DNA from: Saezia sanguinis
Lineage (GTDB): Bacteria; Pseudomonadota; Gammaproteobacteria; Burkholderiales; Burkholderiaceae_C
Length of the DNA stretch: 64,000 nucleotides
Direction of reading: 5' to 3'
NCBI RefSeq assembly: GCF_003991585.1
Contig: NZ_PQSP01000003.1
Location: 1-64,000 of the forward strand
Every line of letters begins with the position of its first letter. Position 1 is the stretch's first letter. Position numbers and translations under genes: made by a program. Below are positions 54,792-64,000 of this stretch, in pieces. The notes beneath the pieces were generated by a model. The model was not told the DNA's origin and searched no databases. It saw nothing but the letters and a program-made list of their open reading frames with translations.

Positions 54792-55610
54792 TTAAAAATT
54801 AAAATTATCCGGATCAGCCCCCAGGCGCAGATTCTGATTCAGCGCCGTAATCTGCTTCACTTCATCGTTGCTGAGATCAAAATCAAAAATATGCAGATTC
54901 TCTGCCTGCCTGTTTTGATGAACAGACTTCGGAATCACAACCACCCCTCGCTGCACATTCCAGCGCAATATCACCTGTGCAGGTGATTTCTGATGCTTTT
55001 GAGCAATCGCGCCGATGACCGGGCTTTTCAGTACATCCGACTGCCCGGCACCCAGCGGTCCCCACGCCTGCGGGCAGATCTGGTGTGCATGGCAAAACTC
55101 AACCAAAGGCTCTTGTGCCAGGTAGGGATAACATTCAAACTGGTTGATGGCGGGCACAATCTCTGCCTGCCCGAGCAAATCCTGCAAATGGTGAATCTGA
55201 TAATTGCTCACGCCAATGGCTTTGGCCTTGCCGGCGTGATACACCGCTTCCATCTTTTTCCAGACATCCACATACGTTTTAGGTACCGGCCAATGCACCA
55301 GATACAAATCAACGTAATCAACGCCCAGCCGTTGCAGGCTGGCATCCATCGCCTCCTGCACCTTACCGCTGCGCTGGTCGTCGTTCCATAATTTGGTGGT
55401 CAGAAAAATTTCGCTGCGCGCAACTCCCGAATTCTGAATTGCCTTGCCCACAGCCTCCTCATTACCATAAATCATGGCGGTATCAATGTGGCGGTACCCG
55501 CTGGCCAGCGCCGTCTCAACCATTTGCTGTGTCACAACATTGTCAACCCTGAATACACCAATGCCAACAGCAGGAATCTTTGTGCCATTATTCAACTGCA
55601 TATATTTCAT
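54792..55610 (-). CDS. Aldo/keto reductase, 272 aa
   Basis: A TIM-barrel AKR with IPAVGIGVFRV, GYRHIDTAMIYGNEEAVGKAI (catalytic Asp and Tyr), FLTTKLWNDDQ (catalytic Lys) and LVHWPVP (His). The cofactor part IPKSVHQNRQAENLHIFDF binds NADPH. It is of the 2,5-diketo-gluconate reductase/YafB-DkgB type, but the substrate is not fixed by the sequence. Its stop lies 45 bp from the terminator. Confidence 0.92.
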   Translation of the reverse strand: MKYMQLNNGTKIPAVGIGVFRVDNVVTQQMVETALASGYRHIDTAMIYGNEEAVGKAIQNSGVARSEIFLTTKLWNDDQRSGKVQEAMDASLQRLGVDYVDLYLVHWPVPKTYVDVWKKMEAVYHAGKAKAIGVSNYQIHHLQDLLGQAEIVPAINQFECYPYLAQEPLVEFCHAHQICPQAWGPLGAGQSDVLKSPVIGAIAQKHQKSPAQVILRWNVQRGVVVIPKSVHQNRQAENLHIFDFDLSNDEVKQITALNQNLRLGADPDNFNF

Positions 55611-55673
55611 ATGTCATACCTCTTAGTCTGATTGTTCAGGAAAAAACAGAAACACCTGCCCTTTCCCCTTCAT

Positions 55674-56357
55674 TCAAATAACCACCATTTCAGCCAGGTG
55701 GCCGGCCTCAACCTTCACCTGGCGATTGCATCGGGCTGACAGTTCACGGTCATGTGTCACCATCAGCAACGTCGTGCCAAGCTCCTGGTTCAACGTCATC
55801 ATCAAATCCATAACCTTATTTCCAGTGGCAAAATCCAGCGAGCCCGTAGGCTCATCGGCCAGCAGAATATCAGGCTCCATCACAAAAGCGCGGGCCAAAG
55901 CCACACGCTGCTGCTCACCGCCAGATAAAACCTTCGGGTAGTGCGATAAGCGCTCGCCCAAACCAACACGCTCCAGTATTGCCTGCGCCTTCTGTTTGGC
56001 CTGCGGCCGGTTTGTCAACTCCAGCGGCAGCATCACATTTTCCAATGCGGTCAGATTAGGCATCAACTGAAAATTCTGAAACACAAACCCGACATGCTGC
56101 GCCCGGAAAGCTGCCCGCGCATCTTCACTCAGTGCAAAAATATCCTGTCCAGCCAGATAAACCGTTCCATCAGAAGGATGATCCAATCCGGCAATAATCC
56201 CCAATAACGTACTTTTGCCCGACCCGGAAGCCCCAACAATCGCCACCGATTCACGCGCCAGGACAGAAAACTCAATATCGTGCAAAATCTCCAAGGTACC
56301 ACTGGAATCCGTGATACGTTTGTAAACATGCTCAACGTGAATAATCGATTCTGACAT
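55674..56357 (-). CDS. ybbA: ABC transporter ATP-binding protein, YbbA/LolD type, 227 aa
   Basis: Start taken as MSESIIHVEHV at 56357. Walker A is GASGSGKST, signature LSGGEQQRVALARA, Walker B LLADEPTGSLD, followed by MVTHD. Its start codon overlaps that of the divergent esterase gene. The usual permease YbbP is not downstream; an aldo/keto reductase lies there instead, so the permease must be elsewhere or lost. Confidence 0.88.
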   Translation of the reverse strand: MSESIIHVEHVYKRITDSSGTLEILHDIEFSVLARESVAIVGASGSGKSTLLGIIAGLDHPSDGTVYLAGQDIFALSEDARAAFRAQHVGFVFQNFQLMPNLTALENVMLPLELTNRPQAKQKAQAILERVGLGERLSHYPKVLSGGEQQRVALARAFVMEPDILLADEPTGSLDFATGNKVMDLMMTLNQELGTTLLMVTHDRELSARCNRQVKVEAGHLAEMVVI

Positions 56358-57039
56358 GAATAATCCCTTGATCATTTGGCGCCACAGCCATTCAACCACC
56401 CTGTTTCAGGCTGCAGCAAGTATTCTTTTGTGTTTGCTACTGGCATTATCAGTGACTACGGGCGCTATTGCACAAAGTGCGCCTCAAACCATTTTGGTGG
56501 TAGGTGACTCTCTATCGGCCGAATATGGCCTGCCCCGCGGTACGGGCTGGGTTGCACTGATGCAGGCCCGGGTGCAGCAACGCGCTCCTGATACGCAGGT
56601 CATCAATGCCAGCATCAGCGGTGATACCTCTGCCGGAGGCAAAGCCCGTTTACCTGCCGCACTGCAACAACACCACCCTTCTATCGTCATCATCGAGTTG
56701 GGTGCCAATGATGCGCTCAGGGGCCTGTCTTTGGATGCCACAGCGGCCAACCTGGAAAGTATGGTGGAAATGAGCCAGGCAGCCGGCGCCAAGGTGCTAT
56801 TGCTGGGCGTGCAGGTACCGCCCAATTATGGAAGAAATTACACGGAACAGTTTGCACAGATGTATGTGCGCATTGCCCAAGAGAAAAACACGGCATTGGT
56901 GCCCTTTTTCCTCAAAGGTATTGCAGATGTTGCAGACTCTGAACAATACTTTCAGAGGGATCGAACGCATCCAAACCAATCTGCGCACCCGATTATTCTG
57001 GAAAATGTATGGCCGGAATTTGAAAAAATGCTGAACTGA
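56356..57039 (+). CDS. tesA: Periplasmic arylesterase/thioesterase, GDSL family, 227 aa
   Basis: A signal peptide (LLCLLLALSVTTGAIAQ) precedes an SGNH hydrolase. Block I VVGDSLSAEYG has the Ser, SISGDTSAGG has the Gly, GANDALRG the Asn, and DRTHPNQSAH the Asp/His. Acts in the periplasm on acyl esters and thioesters. Its ATG and the divergent ybbA ATG share the bases of a CATG, the same pairing seen in many proteobacteria. Confidence 0.92.
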   Translation: MNNPLIIWRHSHSTTLFQAAASILLCLLLALSVTTGAIAQSAPQTILVVGDSLSAEYGLPRGTGWVALMQARVQQRAPDTQVINASISGDTSAGGKARLPAALQQHHPSIVIIELGANDALRGLSLDATAANLESMVEMSQAAGAKVLLLGVQVPPNYGRNYTEQFAQMYVRIAQEKNTALVPFFLKGIADVADSEQYFQRDRTHPNQSAHPIILENVWPEFEKMLN

Positions 57040-57216
57040 TTCTCTTCCTCGAATAAAACCCTATTGCATGACACGTTGTTTTCTTGCAATTTAAGCTTGA
57101 TAATGAAGCCAGCAGTACATAAATATTTGAAAAAATCAATATCAAAGCGGTTTTTTTCAGCCATTATTGGCCTTTGTCGCGGGCAGAGTTAACACAAAGC
57201 GTCGAAAGGATTTTCC

Positions 57217-57693
57217 ATGAATACCCCAAAATCAGCAGGCGAGAATCTATCGTTTTCTGCCGAAAAATCATATTCTCCAACACTGGTCCCGGATCTGGTC
57301 CATGAACATCAGGGGATGGTTAAACACTTGGCAGCAGTCATTAGCTCGTTTGACAACCGAGAATTTCAGACTACAAAAGACCTGCTTGAACAATTCAAGC
57401 AGGAAACGATTGCGCATGTTTATAAAGAAACGACCAAACTTTACATGTATCTCCAGTACGCTTTGGTCGACCAGCCTTTCGATTTTGCACAAATGCGTGA
57501 AATCCGCAAAGAAATGGACTCTATTGTTGCCTATACCATGGATTTTCTGAAAAAATACGCGCCCCTCGAAACCGATACACAATTGCAGCAAACATTTAAA
57601 ACAGAAATGGAAGAGCTGCGGGACCGCTGGGTGATGCGGGTGGATATTGAAGAAAGCATTCTTTTCCCGATGTACCAGCCACCTGTACACTAA
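57217..57693 (+). CDS. Hemerythrin-like (HHE) domain protein, 158 aa
   Basis: A four-helix bundle protein with LVHEHQGMVKHL, FKQETIAHVYKETTKLYMYL, and VDIEESILFPMY, which look like the metal-ligand helices of HHE proteins. A putative di-iron centre would sense or carry oxygen or NO. The ATG follows GAAAGGA. Expression is monocistronic with its own terminator. The exact ligands are uncertain. Confidence 0.7.
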   Translation: MNTPKSAGENLSFSAEKSYSPTLVPDLVHEHQGMVKHLAAVISSFDNREFQTTKDLLEQFKQETIAHVYKETTKLYMYLQYALVDQPFDFAQMREIRKEMDSIVAYTMDFLKKYAPLETDTQLQQTFKTEMEELRDRWVMRVDIEESILFPMYQPPVH

Positions 57694-57740
57694 AGATTAC
57701 AACGTTCTCTGTTTATCTTTAAGTTGGGTTTTCTTCAATC

Positions 57741-57771
57741 AATGGCACACAATTGTGTGCCATTGGTTTTT
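57741..57771 (+). terminator. Terminator of hemerythrin-like gene
   Basis: AATGGCACACAATTGTGTGC... is a perfect palindrome over 24 bp (57741-57764) followed by GGTTTTT on the plus strand. Confidence 0.75.
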
Positions 57772-57783
57772 AGCAGAACCGTC

Positions 57784-58992
57784 TCACGGGGATACCAGTG
57801 TTTTGAGTGCCTGCTCGATATCGGCCTGCAAATCCTCCAGCGCTTCAAACCCTAGTGAAAATCTGACCAGAGTACCCTGCCATGCCGGTTTTGCACGCAT
57901 CTCTTTTAAATCGTATGGCACCACCAGGCTGACAGGGCCACCCCAACTGTAGCCGATTTTGAATAGCTTTAAAGCATCTACAAAACGGTCGACCTGCTGC
58001 GCACTGTAACGCGCATCCACAAGCACGCTGAACAGCCCCGCCCCAGTGCCGTTGCATAATCTCTTCCAGTGCACATGCCCAGGGCTTTTTTCAAGTGTCG
58101 GGTAAAGTACAGCAGAAAATTCTGCCCGGTTTTCGCACCACTGCGCCAGCGCCAATGCCTGCTCAAACTGGGTCTGGTACCGCACAGTCATACTGGGAAG
58201 GGAGCGCAACAGCAATTCGGCGTCATTCGCAGCAACGCCTATGCCAGTGTACATATGCACACGCTGAATCTGCGCATGCAAATCGGCATCGCGCGTCACA
58301 ATGCTGCCCATCAGCACATCACCGCCCCCGCTGGGGTACTTGGTCAGTGCCTGCATCACCACATCAACACCCAAGGCGTTGCCATGGCCATCATCACCCA
58401 GATCAAATCCGCACAATGCCAGCCCTGCGGCCCAGGTGTTATCAAGTGCAGTAACCACCCCAGCCTCTTTGGCAATCATGACCAGTTCATCCAAAGGAGG
58501 AAACTCCATCGTGACCGAGCCCGGGGCCTCCAGCCAGACCAGCCGTGTTTTATCCGTCAAAGCGGCACGCAACGAAGCCGGCTGCATAGGGTCATACGTC
58601 GAATAGCTGACACCCAAATCACGCAATAAACCTTTTGCAGTCACCAGACTCGGCCCATACACATTATCCGGCAGCAGCAAATGATCTCCGGCTTTTAAAA
58701 AAGCCAGGTCCACCATGACAATTGCCGCCAAACCGCTGGGTGCCAAAGTACAGTATGTACCCCCTTCCAGGTTGGAAATACGCTCTTCCAACGTAAATGT
58801 GGTCGGTGTGCCATGCAGCCCATAGGTATAGCCGCTTTTATCCATCCAATTGCGCTCGCGCATGGCCTGCGTGTTAGGAAAAAATACCGTGGAAGCCTTA
58901 TACACGCCAGGTTGCGGAGCATCAAACCCGGCTGGCGGGGTATACGGATCATGAAGAATACGGGTAGCACGTTTCATACAATACTTTCTCAT
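57784..58992 (-). CDS. metC: Cystathionine beta-lyase-like PLP enzyme, 402 aa
   Basis: Cys/Met metabolism PLP fold. SGYTYGLHGTPTTFTLE is the substrate-side tyrosine loop, CTLAPSGLAAI the glycine loop, ALDNTWAAGL the Asp, and VVMQALTKYPSGGGDVLMGS contains the Schiff-base Lys. The start may also be the ATG at 58977 (MKRATRIL). It should cleave cystathionine to homocysteine, pyruvate and ammonia; related enzymes share this fold, so the exact substrate is not certain. Confidence 0.85.
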   Translation of the reverse strand: MRKYCMKRATRILHDPYTPPAGFDAPQPGVYKASTVFFPNTQAMRERNWMDKSGYTYGLHGTPTTFTLEERISNLEGGTYCTLAPSGLAAIVMVDLAFLKAGDHLLLPDNVYGPSLVTAKGLLRDLGVSYSTYDPMQPASLRAALTDKTRLVWLEAPGSVTMEFPPLDELVMIAKEAGVVTALDNTWAAGLALCGFDLGDDGHGNALGVDVVMQALTKYPSGGGDVLMGSIVTRDADLHAQIQRVHMYTGIGVAANDAELLLRSLPSMTVRYQTQFEQALALAQWCENRAEFSAVLYPTLEKSPGHVHWKRLCNGTGAGLFSVLVDARYSAQQVDRFVDALKLFKIGYSWGGPVSLVVPYDLKEMRAKPAWQGTLVRFSLGFEALEDLQADIEQALKTLVSP

Positions 58993-59197
58993 ATTTCTAT
59001 CTGGTGCGGTCGGCTGTCAACATCACACAAGCCATCTACATGCACTACCCAAAGGAGCACAGGCTGCAAAATAGCATGATAGAAACCGACCCAAGCAAAA
59101 CCCATTATAGAAAGTAAGCTAATCACTTACCCAAGTACCGACTGTTTGATGCGCTTCTCTATGTGTCTCTCTGCGAACAACCGCTGAAAGCATCCCG

Positions 59198-60379
59198 CTA
59201 CTGCACAAGCACTCTGAGATTTTCCGGTAAAGTCGCCCGCCACCAGACCACGGTACCACCCTGCTCGCGCAAATCGGTCAACCCAATCAGCACCCGCCGG
59301 TTGGCACTCAGCAGCCTGACCTGTATGGAGGTACTGCTCATCTCTTTTGCCACACCATGATTCCGCAGCCACTCGTCCAGCCAACCAAGCCCTTCTGTGG
59401 CAGTCCAGATCCAGGATCGTCCATTTCCCGTTTTAACGTCTGCCGTCGTTCCTACCACCAGGTTACCGTCATCACTGATACCGAGTACATCTGCGCCATG
59501 CTCAAAACCACCCAGGCTCAGCATCTGTCCCTGCCTATCCCAGCGGAAAATACCCTGCCCCACATCGCCCGCAAGCCACTGCGCATTGCGGCTGACGATA
59601 TTCGGCCCCGGATCGGTCTGAATAAAATCAGTCTCTCTGGAAGGCAGCTCAGCCTGTACACGCTGCTGGTTCTGCCCTGGCGCCCACCATGTCAACCAGG
59701 CCTGGTCACAATGCGCGTCTTTCAGACACGTTTCCACTGTACTCAGCACCAGCGTACCATTGTCCGAAAACCAGAAACGCTCTTTGGCATGGCCCGCAGT
59801 ATCCAACTGCAAAAAATCGGCAGCAGGCCATTGCTCAGCCTGAGCGCCGTCAATTGAACGCAAAACAAAGTTACTGCCGGATTCAATCCCTATCAACTGG
59901 TGATCATCGCGCACAGCATAAGTCCAAAATTGGCGGCCAAGATCCGTTAGTTGTTGATGTCCTGCCTGCCACACCCAGCGACGGCCAAAAACAACATCGG
60001 CAGCGGCATTCACCCCGGCAGGCGTGCTGCTGGCTTCGCCCGCGACAACCCCCAGCCACTGCCAATGGTTCTGGGTCAGATCCCAGCGAAAAGCTTCAAG
60101 GCGTTTTGAGGATTGCCCCGACTCACCATCAACAGCACGTTCAGCCTCACCAACCACCACCTGTCCGTCTGCACTGACGGCTTTGATATTCAGCGTGGCA
60201 GCATCTGCCTGAACACCTGCAGAAATTTGCAGGTATGCCATATCCACATCCTGCCACGGCAAACGTGTGGAAGCTGTATCCTGCGATACCTCCATCGAAT
60301 GATCCACAGCATGCCCCGTACACCCTGCCAACAGCACTGTGCCCAGCAGCAAAAGTATCCAACGTTTCAACCCGTTCAT
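59198..60379 (-). CDS. Putative lipoprotein with HAF-like repeats, 393 aa
   Basis: The N-terminus MNGLKRWILLLLGTVLLAGC carries a lipobox. The rest has short repeats such as VSADGQVVVGE and ISDDGNLVVGT with W-rich strands (FRWDLTQNHWQWLG, SWIWTATEGLGWLDEWL), reminiscent of HAF extracellular repeats forming a propeller. It is probably anchored to a membrane facing the periplasm. No catalytic motif recognised. Confidence 0.7.
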   Translation of the reverse strand: MNGLKRWILLLLGTVLLAGCTGHAVDHSMEVSQDTASTRLPWQDVDMAYLQISAGVQADAATLNIKAVSADGQVVVGEAERAVDGESGQSSKRLEAFRWDLTQNHWQWLGVVAGEASSTPAGVNAAADVVFGRRWVWQAGHQQLTDLGRQFWTYAVRDDHQLIGIESGSNFVLRSIDGAQAEQWPAADFLQLDTAGHAKERFWFSDNGTLVLSTVETCLKDAHCDQAWLTWWAPGQNQQRVQAELPSRETDFIQTDPGPNIVSRNAQWLAGDVGQGIFRWDRQGQMLSLGGFEHGADVLGISDDGNLVVGTTADVKTGNGRSWIWTATEGLGWLDEWLRNHGVAKEMSSTSIQVRLLSANRRVLIGLTDLREQGGTVVWWRATLPENLRVLVQ

Positions 60380-60452
60380 CTCACTTTATCGTTGAAAAAA
60401 CTATTTTATTCACGATGGCCTTCACCTGATGGCCGCCGCACTCCAATTCACA

Positions 60453-61871
60453 TCAAACACCGCCACCCAGTGCCTGATATAACATCACCTGGTTTTGCAG
60501 GCGGGACAACTGATTGGCCGCCAGAGAAATCTCTGCACTGCGGCGGCTCTCCTGCGCATCCAGCCAGTCTTTCAGCGGAACCTCACCGGCACGGTAGCGT
60601 TCTTCATAAATGGATTCTGTTTTGCGTGCGTCTGTCAGCGACTGCTGCAACAACGCATACTGTATGTTCAGTTGCGCGCGGGCAGACAAGGTATTCTCCA
60701 CATCCACCAGCGCCTGGTACAGCGTCTGGCGGAAATTGACAACCGCCTCTTCATAGCGCGCCTTTGCCAGCTCGTTGTTAAACCGCATCTCGTTGAACTG
60801 TAAAAATGGCAATAAAAGCCCGGCACCCAGCGTTGCCACCGGGTTATTCAGCAAATTGCCCAGTGAACTGCTGGAGGTCCCCAGCGCGCCGGTCAGCGTC
60901 AACTGTGGATAGTAGCTGGCCCTGGTCGCGTCCACATTTGCCAGGCTTTCCCGCAAACGCATTTCCGCTGCACGCAGGTCAGGACGCCTGGCCAGAACAT
61001 CGGCCGGCACCCCCTCTTGAACCGGTGGCAGTTCTTCATACCCCAGGAACGCAGGCTCATCGGGCAATATCGCTTTCAACCCCTCTTCGGTTGGCGGCAT
61101 GTCAAAAATAATGGCCAGTGCGTTGCGCGTTTCCACCCGCTGCTGCACCAGTTGAGACAGGTTGGACTGCTGTGTCAATAAACTTTGCCGGGCCTGTGTC
61201 GGCTCCAAAATAGAAACAGCACCCGCCGCATGCTGGGCCAGCACCAGTTCAAGGGTTTTCTGCGTATAGGCAATACTTTGCTGTGTGCTGGCAATGCGCT
61301 GGTTCAGGTAAATCAACTGCCAGTACAAGTCAGCCACCGTTCCGGCCAATGACAGCGCTGTGGCTTCCCGGTCTGCTTCGGTCGCCATAGCCTCCCAGTC
61401 AGCGGCATTTTTCAGGCTTGACAAGCTCCCCCATAAATCGGCTTCATAACTGACCGACAGGCTGGTACCACTGCCTTTAGACCACGCCTCTGAAATATCA
61501 ATGCCGCGCTCACCACTGGCATTCAGGCGTCCGGTAACCGTAGGCAGCAAATCACTGCCGGCCAGTTTGGCCTGCAACTGCGCCTGCCGCACTTTCAGTG
61601 CCGCCGCAGCCAGATCGTTGTTACGCTCAAACGCCAGTTCAACCAAAGCATTCAACTGCTCATCGTTAAACAACTGCCACCAGCGGTCATTGCTTTGCAG
61701 CATAGATGGTGCCTGCACCCTGTACTGCCACTGTTCCGGCGTTTGGACTGCCGGCGTTTCATAAGGGGTGTGCATCAAAGAGCACCCGGTCATGCTGGCG
61801 GCAACAGCCAGTGAAACCAGCTTGACGGCCCAGCCTGCAAACCCGCGTTGGTTATTATTTTTAGCGTACAT
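60453..61871 (-). CDS. Outer-membrane efflux lipoprotein (TolC/NodT family), 472 aa
   Basis: A lipobox (MTGCSLM) near residue 30, then the repeated TolC-type halves (WWQLFNDEQLNALVELAFERNNDL; ADVLARRPDLRAAEMRLRESLANVDATRASYYPQLTL). It forms the outer-membrane duct. It ends the macA-macB-OMF operon 14 bp after macB, so it should pair with that pump. Confidence 0.92.
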   Translation of the reverse strand: MYAKNNNQRGFAGWAVKLVSLAVAASMTGCSLMHTPYETPAVQTPEQWQYRVQAPSMLQSNDRWWQLFNDEQLNALVELAFERNNDLAAAALKVRQAQLQAKLAGSDLLPTVTGRLNASGERGIDISEAWSKGSGTSLSVSYEADLWGSLSSLKNAADWEAMATEADREATALSLAGTVADLYWQLIYLNQRIASTQQSIAYTQKTLELVLAQHAAGAVSILEPTQARQSLLTQQSNLSQLVQQRVETRNALAIIFDMPPTEEGLKAILPDEPAFLGYEELPPVQEGVPADVLARRPDLRAAEMRLRESLANVDATRASYYPQLTLTGALGTSSSSLGNLLNNPVATLGAGLLLPFLQFNEMRFNNELAKARYEEAVVNFRQTLYQALVDVENTLSARAQLNIQYALLQQSLTDARKTESIYEERYRAGEVPLKDWLDAQESRRSAEISLAANQLSRLQNQVMLYQALGGGV

Positions 61872-61885
61872 GCTGTTTTACCCCC

Positions 61886-63841
61886 TTAATCGCTGGACAG
61901 TGCATCAACCGGGTTCAACCTGGCTGCGCTGCGTGCTGGCAGATAACCGAAAATGATGCCAATCATGGTAGAGCAGACAAACGCAACCACCATGGATGTT
62001 GCAGAAAATGCAGTGGAAAACCCTGTCTGCGCAAAACTGAACAGCCAGCCAAACAGCAATGCCAGCGAAATCCCCAACGCGCCGCCCAGAATACAGACCA
62101 GCACCGCCTCAATCAGAAACTGCTGCTGAATATCGGACTGCCGGGCACCTACAGCCATGCGCACACCAATTTCACGCGTGCGCTCGGTCACGCTCACCAG
62201 CATGATGTTCATCACACCAATGCCGCCCACCACCAGCGAGATCACGGCAATGGCCGAAATCAGCAACGTCATGGTCTGGGTGGTGCTTTCCACCGTCTGC
62301 CGGATACTGTCCGTGTTGATGATGAAAAAATCCTCCCGGCCATGGCGCAACGTCAGCAGATGGGTAATGCCCTGCTCAGCGGCTGCCATCGGTGCACCGT
62401 CATCCACACGCACGGTGATGTTACGCAGGTAAGACTGGCCCAAAATACGCTTCATCACGGTGGTATAGGGAACAAAAACATTCAATGCATCGCTGTTGGT
62501 GAACGCGCTGTCTTTTTTCTCCGTTACGCCAATCACCCGCGCCGGGATCGACCCGAGCAGAATGACCTTCCCGATCGGGTCTTCTCCGGCTACAAACAGC
62601 TTGTCGCGGGTGTTCTGATCAATCACCACCACCTGTGCCAGTTCCTGCTCGGCCGCCTTGTCAAACGCAATGCCATCTTGAATGGCAATATCTTTCACCC
62701 TGAAATACTGGCTGCCCACGCCCTGTATCGTGGCTGAAGCCTCCACATTGCGGTAGCGCAAGGTACTGGATGAAGTGACATTCGGTGTCACACTGTCCAC
62801 ATAGCCCTGGGTCGACAAAGCCTCGGCATCCGCGGGGATCAGGGTACGGATTCGCCCGGAGCGCGTATCCCCGAACCCCTGCCCCGAATAAATCTCAATG
62901 GTATTGGTTCCAATGGCACTGATGTTGCTCAGAATATCACGGCGAGACCCCTCCCCCAGCGCCACAACCGACACCACAGAGGCAATCCCGATGATGATCC
63001 CGAGCATGGTCAGGAATGTGCGCAATTTGTGAGAGCGCATCGCCAGTGCGGCCATGCGAAACGCTTCGCTCAAGCGGTCCCACAGCGCCAGCAAAGGCCT
63101 TTTATTATCTTTCAGGACATGATCGGCACTGCTTGCAGGGCTGATCGTTTCATCACCATTTTTGCGATCCGCCACAATCTCGCCATCGCTGATCTCGATG
63201 ATCCGCTGCGCGTATTCGGCGTTGTGCATGTCGTGCGTCACAATGATGATGGTATGCCCGGCTTCATGCAGCTCGGTCAGAATCTTCATCACTTCCTTGC
63301 CGCTGTGGCTGTCCAGCGCACCGGTAGGTTCATCGGCCAGAATAATGCTGCCGCCATTCATCAATGCTCGGGCAATGGATACCCGCTGCTGCTGACCACC
63401 AGAGAGTTGTCCGGGTTTATGGTCCACCCGGTCTTCCAGCCCCAGCCTTTTGAGCAGCTCCAATGACCGCTCATGGCGTTCCTGTGTCGAACGGCCAGCG
63501 TAAATGGCGGGCACCTCCACATTGCCCTGTGCCGTCAGGTCTGACAGCAGATGATAACGTTGGAAAATAAATCCAAACCGCTCCCGGCGCAAGGCTGCCA
63601 GTTCATCAGGGCCAAGGTCCTTAACCTCTTTACCCCCTAAGCGGTAACTGCCCGAGGTGGCCTGGTCCAGACAACCGATGATATTCATCAGCGTTGACTT
63701 GCCCGAACCGGATGCCCCCACAATGGCCACCATTTCACCGGCCTGAATGCTCAGGTCCACATCTTTCAGTACGGCGACGGTCTGCTCGCCAGACTGGAAT
63801 TCTCGGCGCAGTTTTTGGATTTCAATCAACGGGGTTGTCAT
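61886..63841 (-). CDS. macB: Macrolide-type ABC exporter MacB, 651 aa
   Basis: N-terminal ATPase: Walker [37 protein letters not shown] and VTHD. A linker leads to the membrane part: one TM segment, a large periplasmic MacB_PCD domain ([20 protein letters not shown]), and three C-terminal TM helices with an FtsX-type motif ([28 protein letters not shown]). Exports macrolides, peptides or siderophores in the family. Confidence 0.95.
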   Translation of the reverse strand: MTTPLIEIQKLRREFQSGEQTVAVLKDVDLSIQAGEMVAIVGASGSGKSTLMNIIGCLDQATSGSYRLGGKEVKDLGPDELAALRRERFGFIFQRYHLLSDLTAQGNVEVPAIYAGRSTQERHERSLELLKRLGLEDRVDHKPGQLSGGQQQRVSIARALMNGGSIILADEPTGALDSHSGKEVMKILTELHEAGHTIIIVTHDMHNAEYAQRIIEISDGEIVADRKNGDETISPASSADHVLKDNKRPLLALWDRLSEAFRMAALAMRSHKLRTFLTMLGIIIGIASVVSVVALGEGSRRDILSNISAIGTNTIEIYSGQGFGDTRSGRIRTLIPADAEALSTQGYVDSVTPNVTSSSTLRYRNVEASATIQGVGSQYFRVKDIAIQDGIAFDKAAEQELAQVVVIDQNTRDKLFVAGEDPIGKVILLGSIPARVIGVTEKKDSAFTNSDALNVFVPYTTVMKRILGQSYLRNITVRVDDGAPMAAAEQGITHLLTLRHGREDFFIINTDSIRQTVESTTQTMTLLISAIAVISLVVGGIGVMNIMLVSVTERTREIGVRMAVGARQSDIQQQFLIEAVLVCILGGALGISLALLFGWLFSFAQTGFSTAFSATSMVVAFVCSTMIGIIFGYLPARSAARLNPVDALSSD

Positions 63842-63853
63842 CTACATCCCCTT

Positions 63854-64000
63854 AGAACCGCATCGGACCGCGCATGTTGCTGGATCTTCCGGTGTTCATT
63901 GAACTGTCGCCAATCACCAGCTTGTCGCCTTCCTGCACGCCTTCCAGAATCTGTGCCGTCACACGGTTATTGATGCCGACCCGGACCGGGCGGTTTTCTA
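63854..64000 (-). CDS. macA: MacA periplasmic adaptor, C-terminal end only
   Basis: The last 48 codons read NRPVRVGINNRVTAQILEG, QEGDKLVIGD and end MRGPMRF. This fits the C-terminus of a MacA-type membrane-fusion protein. Its stop lies 13 bp before the macB ATG. The rest lies outside the window. Confidence 0.88.

Overview
The window reads as a chromosomal segment of a betaproteobacterium, most likely Burkholderiales and perhaps Alcaligenaceae. The basis is the conserved run thrS-infC-rpmI-rplT-pheS-pheT-ihfA-merR-tRNA-Pro (about 38.9-47.3 kb, minus strand) and the protein character of its members. Genus was not determined; that would need a database search.

Layout. 1-10.1 kb holds two large type V autotransporters on the minus strand (the first runs off the window), a decayed IS3-type transposase tail and a DUF2589-type gene. 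10.16-38.94 kb is a genomic island in the 3' end of tRNA-Pro(GGG). A 99-bp direct repeat (10163-10261 and 38842-38940, about 3 mismatches) carries the tRNA 3' half. A tyrosine integrase sits just inside the left repeat. A 28-bp exact repeat with two tandem CGGTCACC boxes lies just inside each end. 39-64 kb is mainly core chromosome: translation genes, two secreted paralogues, a GST, rlmB, a third autotransporter with Chlamydia Pmp-like repeats, an aldo/keto reductase, a divergent ybbA-like/tesA pair, a hemerythrin-like protein, a cystathionine beta-lyase-like enzyme, a lipoprotein and an outer-membrane factor/macB/macA efflux operon.

The island is a patchwork. Its left part is a defence cluster on one strand: a SEFIR-domain protein, a UG1/DRT1-type reverse transcriptase fused to a nitrilase, and a two-gene operon of a short Argonaute with an APAZ partner. 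The APAZ partner starts with a SMEK-like putative nuclease domain instead of the better-known TIR or SIR2. The middle part is mobile-element machinery: broken integrases, a translationally coupled serine recombinase-ParB-RepB/ParB trio, a RadC-like JAB protein, and a second integrase with a small HTH partner preceded by a structured repeat. The 3' end of that second integrase is duplicated 13.5 kb away, so the defence block and the recombinase trio lie between direct repeats. The right part is an HTH regulator, a giant CdiA-like exoprotein without a CdiB partner in view, and a Tsi6-like immunity gene that overlaps its 3' end.

The most unusual item is the SMEK-APAZ/short pAgo pair. The coupled recombinase-ParB-RepB trio and the nested direct repeats are the next best leads. 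All functional statements come from motif reading by eye; no searches were run.
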